DNA from: CAURMH01 sp963525745
GTDB taxonomy: Bacteria > Pseudomonadota > Gammaproteobacteria > Enterobacterales > Pasteurellaceae
Reading direction: 5' to 3'
Length of the DNA: 19,630 nt
Assembly (NCBI GenBank): GCA_963525745.1
Contig: CAURMH010000030.1
Location: forward strand, 1-19,630
Of this stretch, positions 1 to 6,985 are shown piece by piece (within the stretch, counting starts at the first letter, position 1; every line of letters starts with the position of its first letter). The position numbers were made by a program, and so were the translations under genes. The notes under the pieces were generated by a model, which saw only the letters and a program-made list of their open reading frames with translations, had not been told where the DNA came from and searched no databases.

Positions 1-37
1 GGGAGTCCCCATGTGAGAGTAGGTCACCGCCGAAGAC
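1..37 (+). rRNA. rrf: 5S ribosomal RNA, 3' end only
   Basis: The first bases read CCCCATGTGAGAGTAGGTC and then CACCGCC, which match the conserved 3' part of gammaproteobacterial 5S rRNA (E. coli has CCCCATGCGAGAGTAGGG). The rest of the gene, and presumably 23S and 16S, lies left of the window. The exact 3' end is approximate. A strong intrinsic terminator follows at 83-112, as expected at the end of an rRNA operon read on the plus strand. No tRNA lies between 5S and the terminator. Confidence 0.88.
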
Positions 38-46
38 TTATTAAGT

Positions 47-82
47 AAAGCAAAGCGAAAAGAATAAAGCAAAGTGAAAAGA
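47..82 (+). repeat. Tandem 17-bp direct repeat between 5S and the rrn terminator
   Basis: Bases 47-63 and 66-82 are the same 17-mer (AAAGCAAAGCGAAAAGA) with one C/T difference (positions 56 and 75), separated by the dinucleotide AT. The period is 19 bp. It lies in the transcribed 5S trailer, just before the terminator stem. No function is evident; replication slippage is the simplest origin. Confidence 0.8.
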
Positions 83-112
83 CCCGGTCGAAAGGCCGGG
101 TTTTTTGTTTTT
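83..112 (+). terminator. Intrinsic terminator of the rRNA operon
   Basis: A 7-bp GC-rich stem (83-89 with 94-100, one G-T pair) closes on a GAAA tetraloop (90-93). It is followed by six T, a G and five more T. This is a classic Rho-independent terminator immediately downstream of 5S rRNA. Confidence 0.93.
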
Positions 113-208
113 AGTTGATATAAAAATGTCCGGTGGGATAAGTTAAAAAAGCAAGTCAAAACGCATATCTCATTTCTTTCCATAGTATAAAAATAATCAA
201 ATTTGTAA

Positions 209-391
209 CCCAGTATAATCGGTAGCGTTTTAAATATACTTGATACATTGCCGGGTACAGATTCTACGATTATTAATGCAATTTCTTATATATTCGGTGC
301 AATTTATGCAGTTATTGCAAATAAAGCATACTATTTACATTTAAGAAAACATTCAAAAAGCTGGAATCCTTTTGAAGGGCTATTATGCTAA
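209..391 (+). pseudogene. 3' remnant of a small membrane-protein gene (possibly DUF2628-like)
   Basis: An open frame after the stop at 206-208 runs to a TAA at 389-391. It encodes about 60 residues with no ATG start. It contains the hydrophobic segment NAISYIFGAIYAVIANKAYY, then a basic tail (LHLRKHSKSW) and ends NPFEGLLC. A hydrophobic helix followed by a basic K/H/R-rich tail resembles the C-terminus of DUF2628-type proteins, but I am not certain of the family. The stop overlaps the start of the following lipoprotein gene in the sequence ATGCTAA, a translational-coupling arrangement, so this was probably the upstream gene of a two-gene operon. Its 5' part is missing, and the break lies about 100 bp after the rRNA terminator. 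A TTG at 248 could still start a 47-aa peptide. Confidence 0.5.
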
Positions 392-753
392 AAGTATTCA
401 AATTATCAATGCCTTGTCTATCAACACTGTTCTTGTTCGGATGCTTAGAACTCGATTTACCAAAATGTGATGACAAAGAGACTAAGCAGTTACTTTCTCA
501 AGTGATTAATCAAAATTTGAAAAAGATGAACGAACGTGAAGTATTGGTTTCATTGAAAAACATTGACCAAGTTGCCTTTAATAAACATACCAGAATTAGA
601 GTGTGCAAAAGTAATGCGATTTTTTCTAATGCAAATGAAATATGGATGAACTATAAAATTTATTGGGGAAAATCACAAAAAGGCGGCCCGGAAAAAGAAT
701 TTTTTGTTGAGATTATTGATGCAGAGGGAATCATACTAGTTTTGTCGCCTTGA
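385..753 (+). CDS. Small putative lipoprotein, unknown function
   Basis: This 122-aa protein has a lipoprotein signal: a basic start (MLKVFKLS), a short hydrophobic stretch, and the lipobox-like LFLFGC with the acylated cysteine at residue 20. Phe at -2 of the lipobox is slightly atypical. The mature part is small, charged and rich in Lys and Asn, with Cys28 and Cys74 as possible disulfide partners. I recognise no domain. The ATG overlaps the stop of the upstream gene remnant (209-391), so it was probably translated by coupling to that gene, and I see no clear Shine-Dalgarno of its own. With its partner truncated, its expression may now depend on readthrough. A GC-rich hairpin with a short T-run follows at 764-784, so the transcription unit appears to end here. 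AT-rich codon use differs from the core genes downstream, which suggests less conserved or accessory content. It is a plausible real gene, with no function assigned. Confidence 0.65.
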   Translation: MLKVFKLSMPCLSTLFLFGCLELDLPKCDDKETKQLLSQVINQNLKKMNEREVLVSLKNIDQVAFNKHTRIRVCKSNAIFSNANEIWMNYKIYWGKSQKGGPEKEFFVEIIDAEGIILVLSP

Positions 754-763
754 ATACCCTTCC

Positions 764-784
764 GCCCCAAAATTTGGGGCTTTT
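764..784 (+). terminator. Intrinsic terminator after the lipoprotein gene
   Basis: The perfect inverted repeat GCCCCAAA (764-771) / TTTGGGGC (773-780) is followed by TTTT. In practice a 5-6-bp GC stem with a small AT loop would form, 10 bases after the lipoprotein stop codon. Confidence 0.75.
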
Positions 785-827
785 ATATGCTTTTTCACTT
801 AGGCTCAGTAAAACAATGCAAATTTTA

Positions 828-837
828 ACCGCACTTT
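828..837 (-). repeat. DNA uptake sequence (USS), intergenic
   Basis: ACCGCACTTT is the reverse complement of the Haemophilus-type uptake signal AAAGTGCGGT. It sits between the convergent lipoprotein gene and xerD. A degenerate copy, TAAAGTGC (873-880), lies in the opposite orientation and is complementary to 831-838 over 8 bp, so a weak hairpin is possible. No T-run follows on the xerD side, so I do not call it a terminator. Confidence 0.85.
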
Positions 838-892
838 AGGTTTCCTAATCCATAACGCTGCAATTTTTGACTTAAAGTGCATTTTGTCGTTA

Positions 893-1786
893 TCATCCTC
901 TCGGGTGAAAGCGGGCGTGTAAATATTTCAAACGGGCTTTTGCAATATGTGTATAGATTTGGGTGGTAGAAAGATCGCTGTGTCCGAGTAGTAATTGCAC
1001 GGCACGAAGATCGGCGCCATGATTGACCAAATGTGTTGCAAAGGCATGGCGTAGTACATGGGGAGAGAGCGCGTCAAGATCTATTTCTGCTAAAAGCGCG
1101 TAATGTTTGACTCTGTGCCAGAAAGTTTGGCGTGTCATTTTTTGGCCGAGCCTGCTTGGAAATACAATATCTGAACTTACGCCAGATAATAAAACCGGTC
1201 GACTGTATAATATAAATTGACGTATCCAATAGACCGCTTCTTCACCAATCGGAACAATTCTTTCTTTATTCCCTTTACCGATAACCCTAACGACACCTTG
1301 CTGAAGATTCATGTTTTCGACGGTTAATGTGACTAATTCACTCACCCGCAAGCCGGTAGCATAAAGCAATTCAAGCATTGCTTTATCCCGTAATTCCAAT
1401 GGAATTTCCGTATTTGGCGCATTCAGTAAATCTGTAACTTGTTCTTCCGTTAAATATTTAGGCAAACGTGATGGGAGTTTTGGGGAACTTAAAATTGCGC
1501 TCGGGTCATCCTGTCGATATTTCTCTCTATATAAATACTGAAAAAATTTTCGCATCGCGCTCAGTAGGCGGGCTGTGCTGCTTTCCTTATAACCTTGTTG
1601 AAGTCGGCTTTCCAAAAATTTTTGTAAATCGCTCCCTTGAAGCGACGTGAATGTTTTGTTATCTTTTTGAATCCATTCATAAAGTGCGGTCAAATCTAAA
1701 CGATAAGATTGTACGGTATTATCGGATAGGCCTTTTTCCAGCCAAAGCATATTTAAGAATAATTCAAGCAACGCACGATCTTGCAT
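893..1786 (-). CDS. xerD: Site-specific tyrosine recombinase XerD
   Basis: With XerC and under FtsK control, XerD resolves chromosome dimers at dif during division. The 297-aa protein aligns almost end to end with E. coli XerD (298 aa). The N-terminal core-binding SAM-like domain covers about residues 1-88 and the catalytic domain about 108-297. All six tyrosine-recombinase residues are present: R147 (ATGLRVSELV), K171, H243 and R246 (HVLRH), H269 (LLGHSD) and nucleophile Y278 (TQIYTH). I chose the ATG at 1786 because MQDRALLELFL matches the E. coli start. The frame stays open 22 codons further upstream, but that would overlap proC by 40 bp and has no homology. It follows proC by 26 nt and is probably cotranscribed with it. 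A USS lies within the gene at 1681-1690, encoding Leu-Thr-Ala-Leu. Identification is very secure. Confidence 0.97.
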   Translation of the reverse strand: MQDRALLELFLNMLWLEKGLSDNTVQSYRLDLTALYEWIQKDNKTFTSLQGSDLQKFLESRLQQGYKESSTARLLSAMRKFFQYLYREKYRQDDPSAILSSPKLPSRLPKYLTEEQVTDLLNAPNTEIPLELRDKAMLELLYATGLRVSELVTLTVENMNLQQGVVRVIGKGNKERIVPIGEEAVYWIRQFILYSRPVLLSGVSSDIVFPSRLGQKMTRQTFWHRVKHYALLAEIDLDALSPHVLRHAFATHLVNHGADLRAVQLLLGHSDLSTTQIYTHIAKARLKYLHARFHPRG

Positions 1787-1812
1787 ACTTAATTTCCAAA
1801 TTAAAGAAGGAA

Positions 1813-2628
1813 CTAGAACGATTTTTCCATTTCTTCTGAGCGATTTGCGCAAGCAAATAATGCCCGATAAATAATGTCATTAAAGTGCCGTTCCTTCATC
1901 ACCGCTAATGCTTTTTCTGTCGTTCCCCCTTTCGAGGTGACATTTTCACGCAGTTCCGAAAAAGGAATCGTCATATTTTCTATTGCCATTTTGGCGGTAC
2001 CAAGCATGGCTTGCTGAATAAATTTTCGGGCATTTTGTTCGTCTAATCCCATTTCTAGCAAAGCTTGTTGCATTGCTTCCAGCATATAGTAAAAGTAGGC
2101 CGGACTACTGCCGGAAGCGGCTGTGACGGCGTGCATTTGTCTTTCATCATCAAGCCATACCGTTTCTCCCACCGTGGAAAGTAAATATTCCGCAAAAGCG
2201 CGGTCATTTTTCGGTAAGTTTTCGGCTGCAAATAATCCGGTGATACCTTCGGCGATAAGCGCCGGGGTATTAGGCATTGCCCGAATGACAGAGATTGCGC
2301 TTGGTAATAAAGAAAATAACCGAGCCGTCGAAACACCGGCCGCAATTGAAATCACTAATTTATGATTAAAATCGACCGCACTTAAGGCACGGCAGACATC
2401 TGCAATCGCCTGAGGCTTTACGGCGAGTATGATGACTTCCGCCCGTTTGACGGCAGAAAAATTGTCTTTTGAGGTATACGTACCAAGGAGTGAAAAAAAA
2501 GCAAGTTTATGTTCGTTGGGATCCGTAACCATAAGTTGATTTGCCGGATAGCCTTGCCGTAGGAGGCCTTCAATAATCGCCCGAGCCATATTGCCTCCGC
2601 CGATAAAGGCGATAAATCTGTGTTGCAT
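1813..2628 (-). CDS. proC: Pyrroline-5-carboxylate reductase
   Basis: This cytosolic enzyme performs the last step of proline synthesis, the NAD(P)H-dependent reduction of 1-pyrroline-5-carboxylate to L-proline. The 271-aa protein starts with a Rossmann dinucleotide motif (FIGGGNMA, residues 8-15). It also has the family motifs VIRAMPNTPA in the middle and the P5CR signature near the C-terminus (ENVTSKGGTTEKAL). The frame extends to a GTG at 2637. I prefer the ATG at 2628 because an AGGG Shine-Dalgarno sits 8 nt before it and the protein then starts MQHRFIAFIGGGN, close to the E. coli start. It is divergent from rdgC and lies just upstream of xerD. A USS occurs inside at 2375-2383, read as Ser-Ala-Val. 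No anomalies seen. Confidence 0.96.
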   Translation of the reverse strand: MQHRFIAFIGGGNMARAIIEGLLRQGYPANQLMVTDPNEHKLAFFSLLGTYTSKDNFSAVKRAEVIILAVKPQAIADVCRALSAVDFNHKLVISIAAGVSTARLFSLLPSAISVIRAMPNTPALIAEGITGLFAAENLPKNDRAFAEYLLSTVGETVWLDDERQMHAVTAASGSSPAYFYYMLEAMQQALLEMGLDEQNARKFIQQAMLGTAKMAIENMTIPFSELRENVTSKGGTTEKALAVMKERHFNDIIYRALFACANRSEEMEKSF

Positions 2629-2629
2629 T

Positions 2630-2657
2630 TTGTTCACCCTTGGTTATACGCTACAAT
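2630..2657 (+). promoter_or_regulatory. Candidate rdgC promoter
   Basis: TTGTTC (2630-2635), a 16-nt spacer and TACAAT (2652-2657) form a plausible sigma-70 promoter in the short gap between the divergent proC and rdgC. This is pattern matching only, and the -35 box overlaps the proC start region. Confidence 0.35.
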
Positions 2658-2696
2658 GAGCTCCTATTTTACTTAAATATGAATAAGGATCTACTC

Positions 2697-3626
2697 GTGT
2701 GGTTCAAAAACCTATTAATTTACCGCTTAACCAAGTCGTTGGATTGGGATTTGGAAAGATTGCAATTACGGTTAGCGGCGTGTGAATATCATCCCTGTGG
2801 GCAACAAGATCAATCTAAATTCGGTTGGATTGCGCCGCTGCGTAATGGTTCCTCATTATATTTTTCAGCGGGAAAACAGATTTTATTGTTAGCTTGTCAG
2901 GAAAATAAAATCTTGCCTTCAAATGTGGTAAAAAATGAGCTTGAGGCGAGAATTGCACAGCTTGAAAAAACGGAAAATCGAAAATTAAAAAAAGTTGAGA
3001 AGCAAAGTCTAAAGGACGATGTGGTGATGACTTTATTGCCGCGTGCATTTAGCAAAATTCAGCAAACGGCATTATGGATTGATACGGAAAATCAACTCGT
3101 TTATGTGAATACGGCCTTAATAAAACACGCGGAGGCTGCGTTAGGCTTACTGCGCAAATCATTGGGCTCATTACCTGTTGTACCGCTTGCTTTTGCCAAT
3201 GAGCCGTCGCTTGAGATGACGGATTGGTTGATGCGGGAGCGAGTGCCTAATTGGCTGGTTGCGCTGGAGGAGACGGAATTGCGCGGGACTAAAGAAGACA
3301 GCCTCATTCGTTGCAAGAATCAGCCGTTATTGGGGAATGAGCAAATTCTGTCTTTATTACAAGCGGGTAAACATGTGACGAAATTAGCACTCGAATGGGA
3401 AGATGCGCTGACATTTGTATTAAATGAAGACGGCAGTTTAAAACGGTTAAAATTTGCCGATTCGGTGCGTGAAAAAAATGAGGATATTTTAAAAGCGGAT
3501 TATGCACAGCGTTTTGATGCGGATTTTTTGTTAATGACGGATGTTTTGGCAAAATTAGTCCATAATTTGCTTGATGAATTTGGCGGTGAAAAAGTGAGGC
3601 TAAGTGAAATCGATAAGGCTAAGTAA
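2697..3626 (+). CDS. rdgC: Nucleoid-associated recombination regulator RdgC
   Basis: RdgC is a ring-shaped DNA-binding protein that restrains RecA-mediated recombination. It is needed for growth in some recombination-deficient strains. The protein is 309 aa (E. coli 303) and shows family blocks WFKNLLIYRL at the N-terminus, LPRAFSKIQQTALWIDT, LLRKSLGSLPVVPL and YAQRFDADFLLMT near the C-terminus. I chose the GTG at 2697: it follows an AAGGA Shine-Dalgarno by 7 nt, and the protein then begins at the conserved WFKN block. The ATG at 2679 has no ribosome binding site and would add unmatched residues. It is divergent from proC and convergent with the nik operon, and a USS-containing hairpin (3635-3674) separates it from nikE. 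Confidence 0.95.
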   Translation: MWFKNLLIYRLTKSLDWDLERLQLRLAACEYHPCGQQDQSKFGWIAPLRNGSSLYFSAGKQILLLACQENKILPSNVVKNELEARIAQLEKTENRKLKKVEKQSLKDDVVMTLLPRAFSKIQQTALWIDTENQLVYVNTALIKHAEAALGLLRKSLGSLPVVPLAFANEPSLEMTDWLMRERVPNWLVALEETELRGTKEDSLIRCKNQPLLGNEQILSLLQAGKHVTKLALEWEDALTFVLNEDGSLKRLKFADSVREKNEDILKADYAQRFDADFLLMTDVLAKLVHNLLDEFGGEKVRLSEIDKAK

Positions 3627-3634
3627 GCCTAAAG

Positions 3635-3674
3635 TGCGGTCAATTTATATCAAATTTATCAATAAATTACCGCA
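3635..3674. terminator. USS-containing hairpin between convergent rdgC and nikE
   Basis: Bases 3635-3640 plus 3642-3647 (TGCGGT, AATTTA, with C3641 bulged) pair with TAAATTACCGCA at 3663-3674, giving 12 base pairs around a 15-nt loop. The left arm is part of the USS AAAGTGCGGT at 3631-3640. The nikE stop codon lies across the loop/right-arm junction. A T-run on + (CTTTTT) begins only 6-7 nt after the stem and the minus side has only CTTTA, so terminator function is uncertain. Confidence 0.4.
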
Positions 3675-4405
3675 TTAAGTAACTTTTTAGCATAATCCGT
3701 GCTGACGTATTTTAGTTGATTTACGGCACATTGTTCGACGATTTTGCCATTATTTAGAAAAAGAACGGAATCGCATAAATAGCATACCATTTGAATATTA
3801 TGCGTAATAAATAAATAACTTAATTGGTATTCGTTTTTTAGTGTTCTCAATAGTTCCAAGAGTTGTACTTGGGTGACCGAATCAAGTGCGCTGAGCGCTT
3901 CATCAAAAATAATTAGATCGGGGCGGCTGATTAATGCACGACAAATTGAAACACGCTGCATTTGCCCTCCTGAAAGTTGGTGTACTGCCGTATTGAGAAG
4001 TGTTGTAGGCAGCCCGACTTTACTTAAATATTCCATGACGTTGGTTTTCTGTACTGATGTTTTTATTCCTCTCAGGCGTAAAGGTTCGCGAATGGCATCA
4101 AACACATTCATCATTGGATTAATTGATGAGGTATAATCTTGAAATACCATGCTGATTTTTTGCTGTTGGCGCGCCGTTTCAATTGATTGGCCATGAAGTA
4201 ATATTTCCCCCTTATCGGGGGATTCCAATCCGCTGATAAACCGTGCCAATGTGCTTTTGCCTGCGCCGCTGCGACCTATAATACCCAGGCTTTGACCTTG
4301 TTTTAGGTTAAAAGAAACATTCTCCAAAACCTGTTGTTTATGCTGCCGAAACAGGCCGTTTGGCAGCATATAACGTTTATTGATTTGTTGTACCGAAAGC
4401 AGCAT
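3659..4405 (-). CDS. nikE: Nickel ABC transporter ATP-binding protein NikE
   Basis: NikE is one of the two cytoplasmic ATPases that power nickel import. The 248-aa protein has Walker A GRSGAGKST (residues 44-52), Q-loop FQD (88-90), ABC signature LSGGQMQR (144-151), Walker B LIIFDEA (164-170, catalytic E169) and switch His202. It belongs to the DppF/OppF/NikE type. Its assignment to nickel rests on the operon: it is the last of nikABCDE and follows nikD with a 2-nt gap, with its ribosome binding site inside the nikD 3' end. It is about 20 residues shorter than E. coli NikE (268 aa), mostly at the C-terminus, so it lacks much of an OppF-type extension. Taken alone it could be any peptide/nickel-family ATPase. 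Confidence 0.85.
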   Translation of the reverse strand: MLLSVQQINKRYMLPNGLFRQHKQQVLENVSFNLKQGQSLGIIGRSGAGKSTLARFISGLESPDKGEILLHGQSIETARQQQKISMVFQDYTSSINPMMNVFDAIREPLRLRGIKTSVQKTNVMEYLSKVGLPTTLLNTAVHQLSGGQMQRVSICRALISRPDLIIFDEALSALDSVTQVQLLELLRTLKNEYQLSYLFITHNIQMVCYLCDSVLFLNNGKIVEQCAVNQLKYVSTDYAKKLLNAVIY

Positions 4406-4407
4406 CC

Positions 4408-5196
4408 TTACCTCATTATTCGTTCAAAAGGCTGATTTATTCTCTCCCGCATCGCTAATAGATATTGAGTATAGGTATGTTGAGGCGAGTTGAATAATAA
4501 CGCTTTTGGGCGGTGTTCGATTAATTTGCCCTGTTTAAAGATGGCGATTTCATCGGCAATTTCTTTGGCCAGCGCCAAATCATGCGTAATAAAAATAAGC
4601 GTCGTTTGCTGCCGTACAAGTCGTTTAAATAGCGGAATCAACTCGTACTGCGTGAGCGCATCCAATGCGCTGGTCGGTTCATCGGCAATCAGCAATTTAG
4701 GCGCTAATGCCAAATTTAACGCCAGCATAACCCGTTGTAATTGTCCACCGCTTAATTGATGAGGATAACGCTTAAGATAGTCCTGAGCCGGTTGTAACAA
4801 GACGCTTTCCATCGTGCTGATTATTTTATCCCGGCATTGCCGTTTATTTCCTTTGCCATGAATTTGTAATGTTTCTATCAATTGTTTTCCCAGCGGAAAA
4901 ATCGGATTAAATGCATTCATGGCATCTTGCGTCATCAGCGTAATTGTGCTGCCACGCAGGGTATTGAGTTGTGAAAAGAGCGGTCGATTTTGGAAGAAAA
5001 TTTCTCCGCAGCGGTCGATCCCGTTGGGCAATAACCCCATGATTGCCTTGGCAAATAAACTTTTGCCGCTACCGCTTTCACCAATAATGGCTAGAATTCG
5101 ACCTTCTTGTAACGTTAAAGAAACGTGGTTAATTAATATATTGTCGCCGCATTTTACACTCAGATTTTTTATGTTAAGTAAGTCGGGTTGGTTCAA
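4408..5196 (-). CDS. nikD: Nickel ABC transporter ATP-binding protein NikD
   Basis: NikD is the second ATPase of the importer. The 262-aa protein has Walker A GESGSGKS (39-46), signature LSGGQLQR (148-155), Walker B LLIADEP (168-174) and switch His205. Its C-terminal part (HRPKALLFNSPQHTYTQYLL) is typical of DppD/OppD/NikD proteins. The start is a TTG at 5196 (MNQPDLLNIKNLSV), supported by a GAGGG ribosome binding site 8 nt upstream. No in-frame ATG occurs nearby upstream, and beginning further downstream would cut the first beta strand of the ABC domain. It lies 26 nt after nikC and 2 nt before nikE. The TTG start may lower its translation relative to its partners, which I infer only from the codon. 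Confidence 0.86.
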   Translation of the reverse strand: MNQPDLLNIKNLSVKCGDNILINHVSLTLQEGRILAIIGESGSGKSLFAKAIMGLLPNGIDRCGEIFFQNRPLFSQLNTLRGSTITLMTQDAMNAFNPIFPLGKQLIETLQIHGKGNKRQCRDKIISTMESVLLQPAQDYLKRYPHQLSGGQLQRVMLALNLALAPKLLIADEPTSALDALTQYELIPLFKRLVRQQTTLIFITHDLALAKEIADEIAIFKQGKLIEHRPKALLFNSPQHTYTQYLLAMRERINQPFERIMR

Positions 5197-5222
5197 GGTA
5201 TTTGCCCTCGTTATTGATATTG

Positions 5223-6050
5223 TTAGTTAGGTTGTTTTGTGTCAAACCAATCGCGTAAAAAATCGCCTAGGCCGTTAAAAGCTACGGTAACCGTAATAAT
5301 TGCAATGCCGGGCGGGAGCATTTGTTCCGGGTGAGTCAGCATGGCATTTTTAGCGTCCGCCAGCATTACGCCCCATTCCGCCGTGGGCGGCTGAACGCCA
5401 AGACCGAGAAAGGACAGCGCAGACATTAATAAAATGACACTTCCTACATCGGCTGTCGCTAAAATAAGCAATTCGGCACCGGCAACGGGTAACAAATGGC
5501 GTATGAGAATGTGCCAATGCGAAGCACCAATGATTTGAGCATAGAGAACATAATTTTTATGTGTGTATTGTTGTACGATGCTGCGGGTCATACGGGCATA
5601 CCATGCCCATTTAACGATAATCATGGCGATGATCATGTTACTTCCTCCTGGCCCGAAGAAACCGACCAACGCTAAAATCATGACCTCGCCAGGAAAAGAA
5701 AGCATGATGTCGCAGGTTTGCATGATGCTTTCTTCGATTTTACCGCCCATAAGGCCGGCCAATAGCCCAAGCAGGATACCGATAAATAAAGTCACGCTCA
5801 TGGCGAATAGTGCGTAAAAAACCGATGTTCTGATTCCCCATAATAAACGGGAAAAAATATCGCGGCCGAGGTGATCGGTACCGAGCCAATGTGTTGTGTC
5901 GATGACACCGAATTTGAGGTGAATATTCGTGGCGTCGGGATCATAGGGGCTTAGCCAGGGTGCAAAAACGCCCGCCAAAATGACCGAACTTATCATCAGC
6001 AGACAGCAAAGCGCAAAAGGATCGCGATACAGTTTTTGCCTTATCGTCAT
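5223..6050 (-). CDS. nikC: Nickel ABC transporter permease NikC
   Basis: NikC is an inner-membrane permease of the OppC/DppC/NikC type, about 275 aa (E. coli NikC 277). It has an N-terminal membrane helix (about residues 11-30), the family block HWLGTDHLGRDIFSRL (about 55-70), further hydrophobic segments, and the EAA loop that contacts the ATPases (VLYAQIIGASHWHILIRHLL, about 169-188). The first two codons are GTG (6053) and ATG (6050). I give the ATG, which shares its A with the nikB stop (TGATG). An AAGG lies 7 nt before the GTG, so the GTG is equally possible and adds one residue. It pairs with NikB to form the channel. Confidence 0.88.
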   Translation of the reverse strand: MTIRQKLYRDPFALCCLLMISSVILAGVFAPWLSPYDPDATNIHLKFGVIDTTHWLGTDHLGRDIFSRLLWGIRTSVFYALFAMSVTLFIGILLGLLAGLMGGKIEESIMQTCDIMLSFPGEVMILALVGFFGPGGSNMIIAMIIVKWAWYARMTRSIVQQYTHKNYVLYAQIIGASHWHILIRHLLPVAGAELLILATADVGSVILLMSALSFLGLGVQPPTAEWGVMLADAKNAMLTHPEQMLPPGIAIITVTVAFNGLGDFLRDWFDTKQPN

Positions 6051-6985
6051 CACGCTCGCGCCTTATTCAAACGGGGATCAATTCGATGACGTAATAGATC
6101 GGCTAAAAAATTAAAGGTCAGAAAGAGCGCCGCCATAAATAGAATATAAGCTTGAATCATCGGATAATCGCGATTAAAAATCGCTTGTACGCATAATCGT
6201 CCGAGGCCGGGGAGCGCAAAAATATTTTCGATGACAACAGAACCGGCAAGCAGTTTCGGTAAACTCATGGCAAAACCGGTGAGCGTTGCCGTAAGCGCAT
6301 TAGGTAAAACATGGCGCAATAAAATGCGTGAGCGAGAGAGGCCGCGCGCTTTAGCGTAAAGGACATAAGGTTGTGTTTGTTGATTCAACATCGCGCCGCG
6401 AAGCAAACGCACATAGAGGCCGGTATACCCGAGGGAAAGGCTGAAAGCGGGCAATAAATAGCTATTCCAAGCGGTTATCCCGCTGACGGGGAAAAGGTTT
6501 AACCGAACCGATAATCCCCAAATGAGCAATAACGCCAGCCAATAATTTGGTATGGCGGTTAAGGTAAAGATAATGCCGCGCAAGCCGCGGTCGAGTCGTC
6601 CGTTCGGAAAAAAAGCACAAATTAATGCGATGCCTAATGACAACATCACGATAAAGAGGGCGGCAAGTGCGGTCAATTTTAAGGTAATTGGCAAGGCGAG
6701 CAACATTTCTGCCGAAACAGGTCGGCGGGTAATGAACGAATAACCAAAATTAAAATGTAAAATACCCCACAGCCATGCGCCGTAGCGCTCGATAAAAGGA
6801 CGATCGAGACCGAATTCAAGTCGGGTTTGTTGTATAATTTCATCCGTTAATGTGATGTCGTTCGCGCGTAGGGCAACGCTTGCGGGATCTAACGGCGTGA
6901 GATTCAGCAGTATGAATGCAATCAATGAAATGACGCCGATTCGCGGAATAAGGCGTAATAATCGACGTAGAAAATAATTTTTCAT
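6050..6985 (-). CDS. nikB: Nickel ABC transporter permease NikB
   Basis: NikB is an inner-membrane permease of the OppB/DppB/NikB type, 311 aa (E. coli NikB 314). It begins with a basic N-terminus and a helix (about 13-30). The family-typical region GLDRPFIERYGAWLWG (59-74) and NFGYSF follow, then several membrane segments and the EAA loop YAKARGLSRSRILLRHVLP (about 210-228). The ATG overlaps the nikA stop by four bases (ATGA), and its own stop overlaps the nikC start, so translation is tightly coupled. A USS at 6665-6673 encodes Leu-Thr-Ala-Leu in a membrane region. Nickel specificity is inferred from NikA. Confidence 0.88.
   Translation of the reverse strand: MKNYFLRRLLRLIPRIGVISLIAFILLNLTPLDPASVALRANDITLTDEIIQQTRLEFGLDRPFIERYGAWLWGILHFNFGYSFITRRPVSAEMLLALPITLKLTALAALFIVMLSLGIALICAFFPNGRLDRGLRGIIFTLTAIPNYWLALLLIWGLSVRLNLFPVSGITAWNSYLLPAFSLSLGYTGLYVRLLRGAMLNQQTQPYVLYAKARGLSRSRILLRHVLPNALTATLTGFAMSLPKLLAGSVVIENIFALPGLGRLCVQAIFNRDYPMIQAYILFMAALFLTFNFLADLLRHRIDPRLNKARA

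Noticed and set aside
38..208. tRNA or small RNA after 5S
   Set aside because: No cloverleaf or T-loop motif (GGTTCGAAT-like) is present, only the tandem repeat, the terminator and AT-rich DNA.
1787..1852. 22-codon upstream extension of xerD overlapping proC
   Set aside because: The added residues have no match to XerD, while the ATG at 1786 aligns with the E. coli start and lies just after the proC stop.
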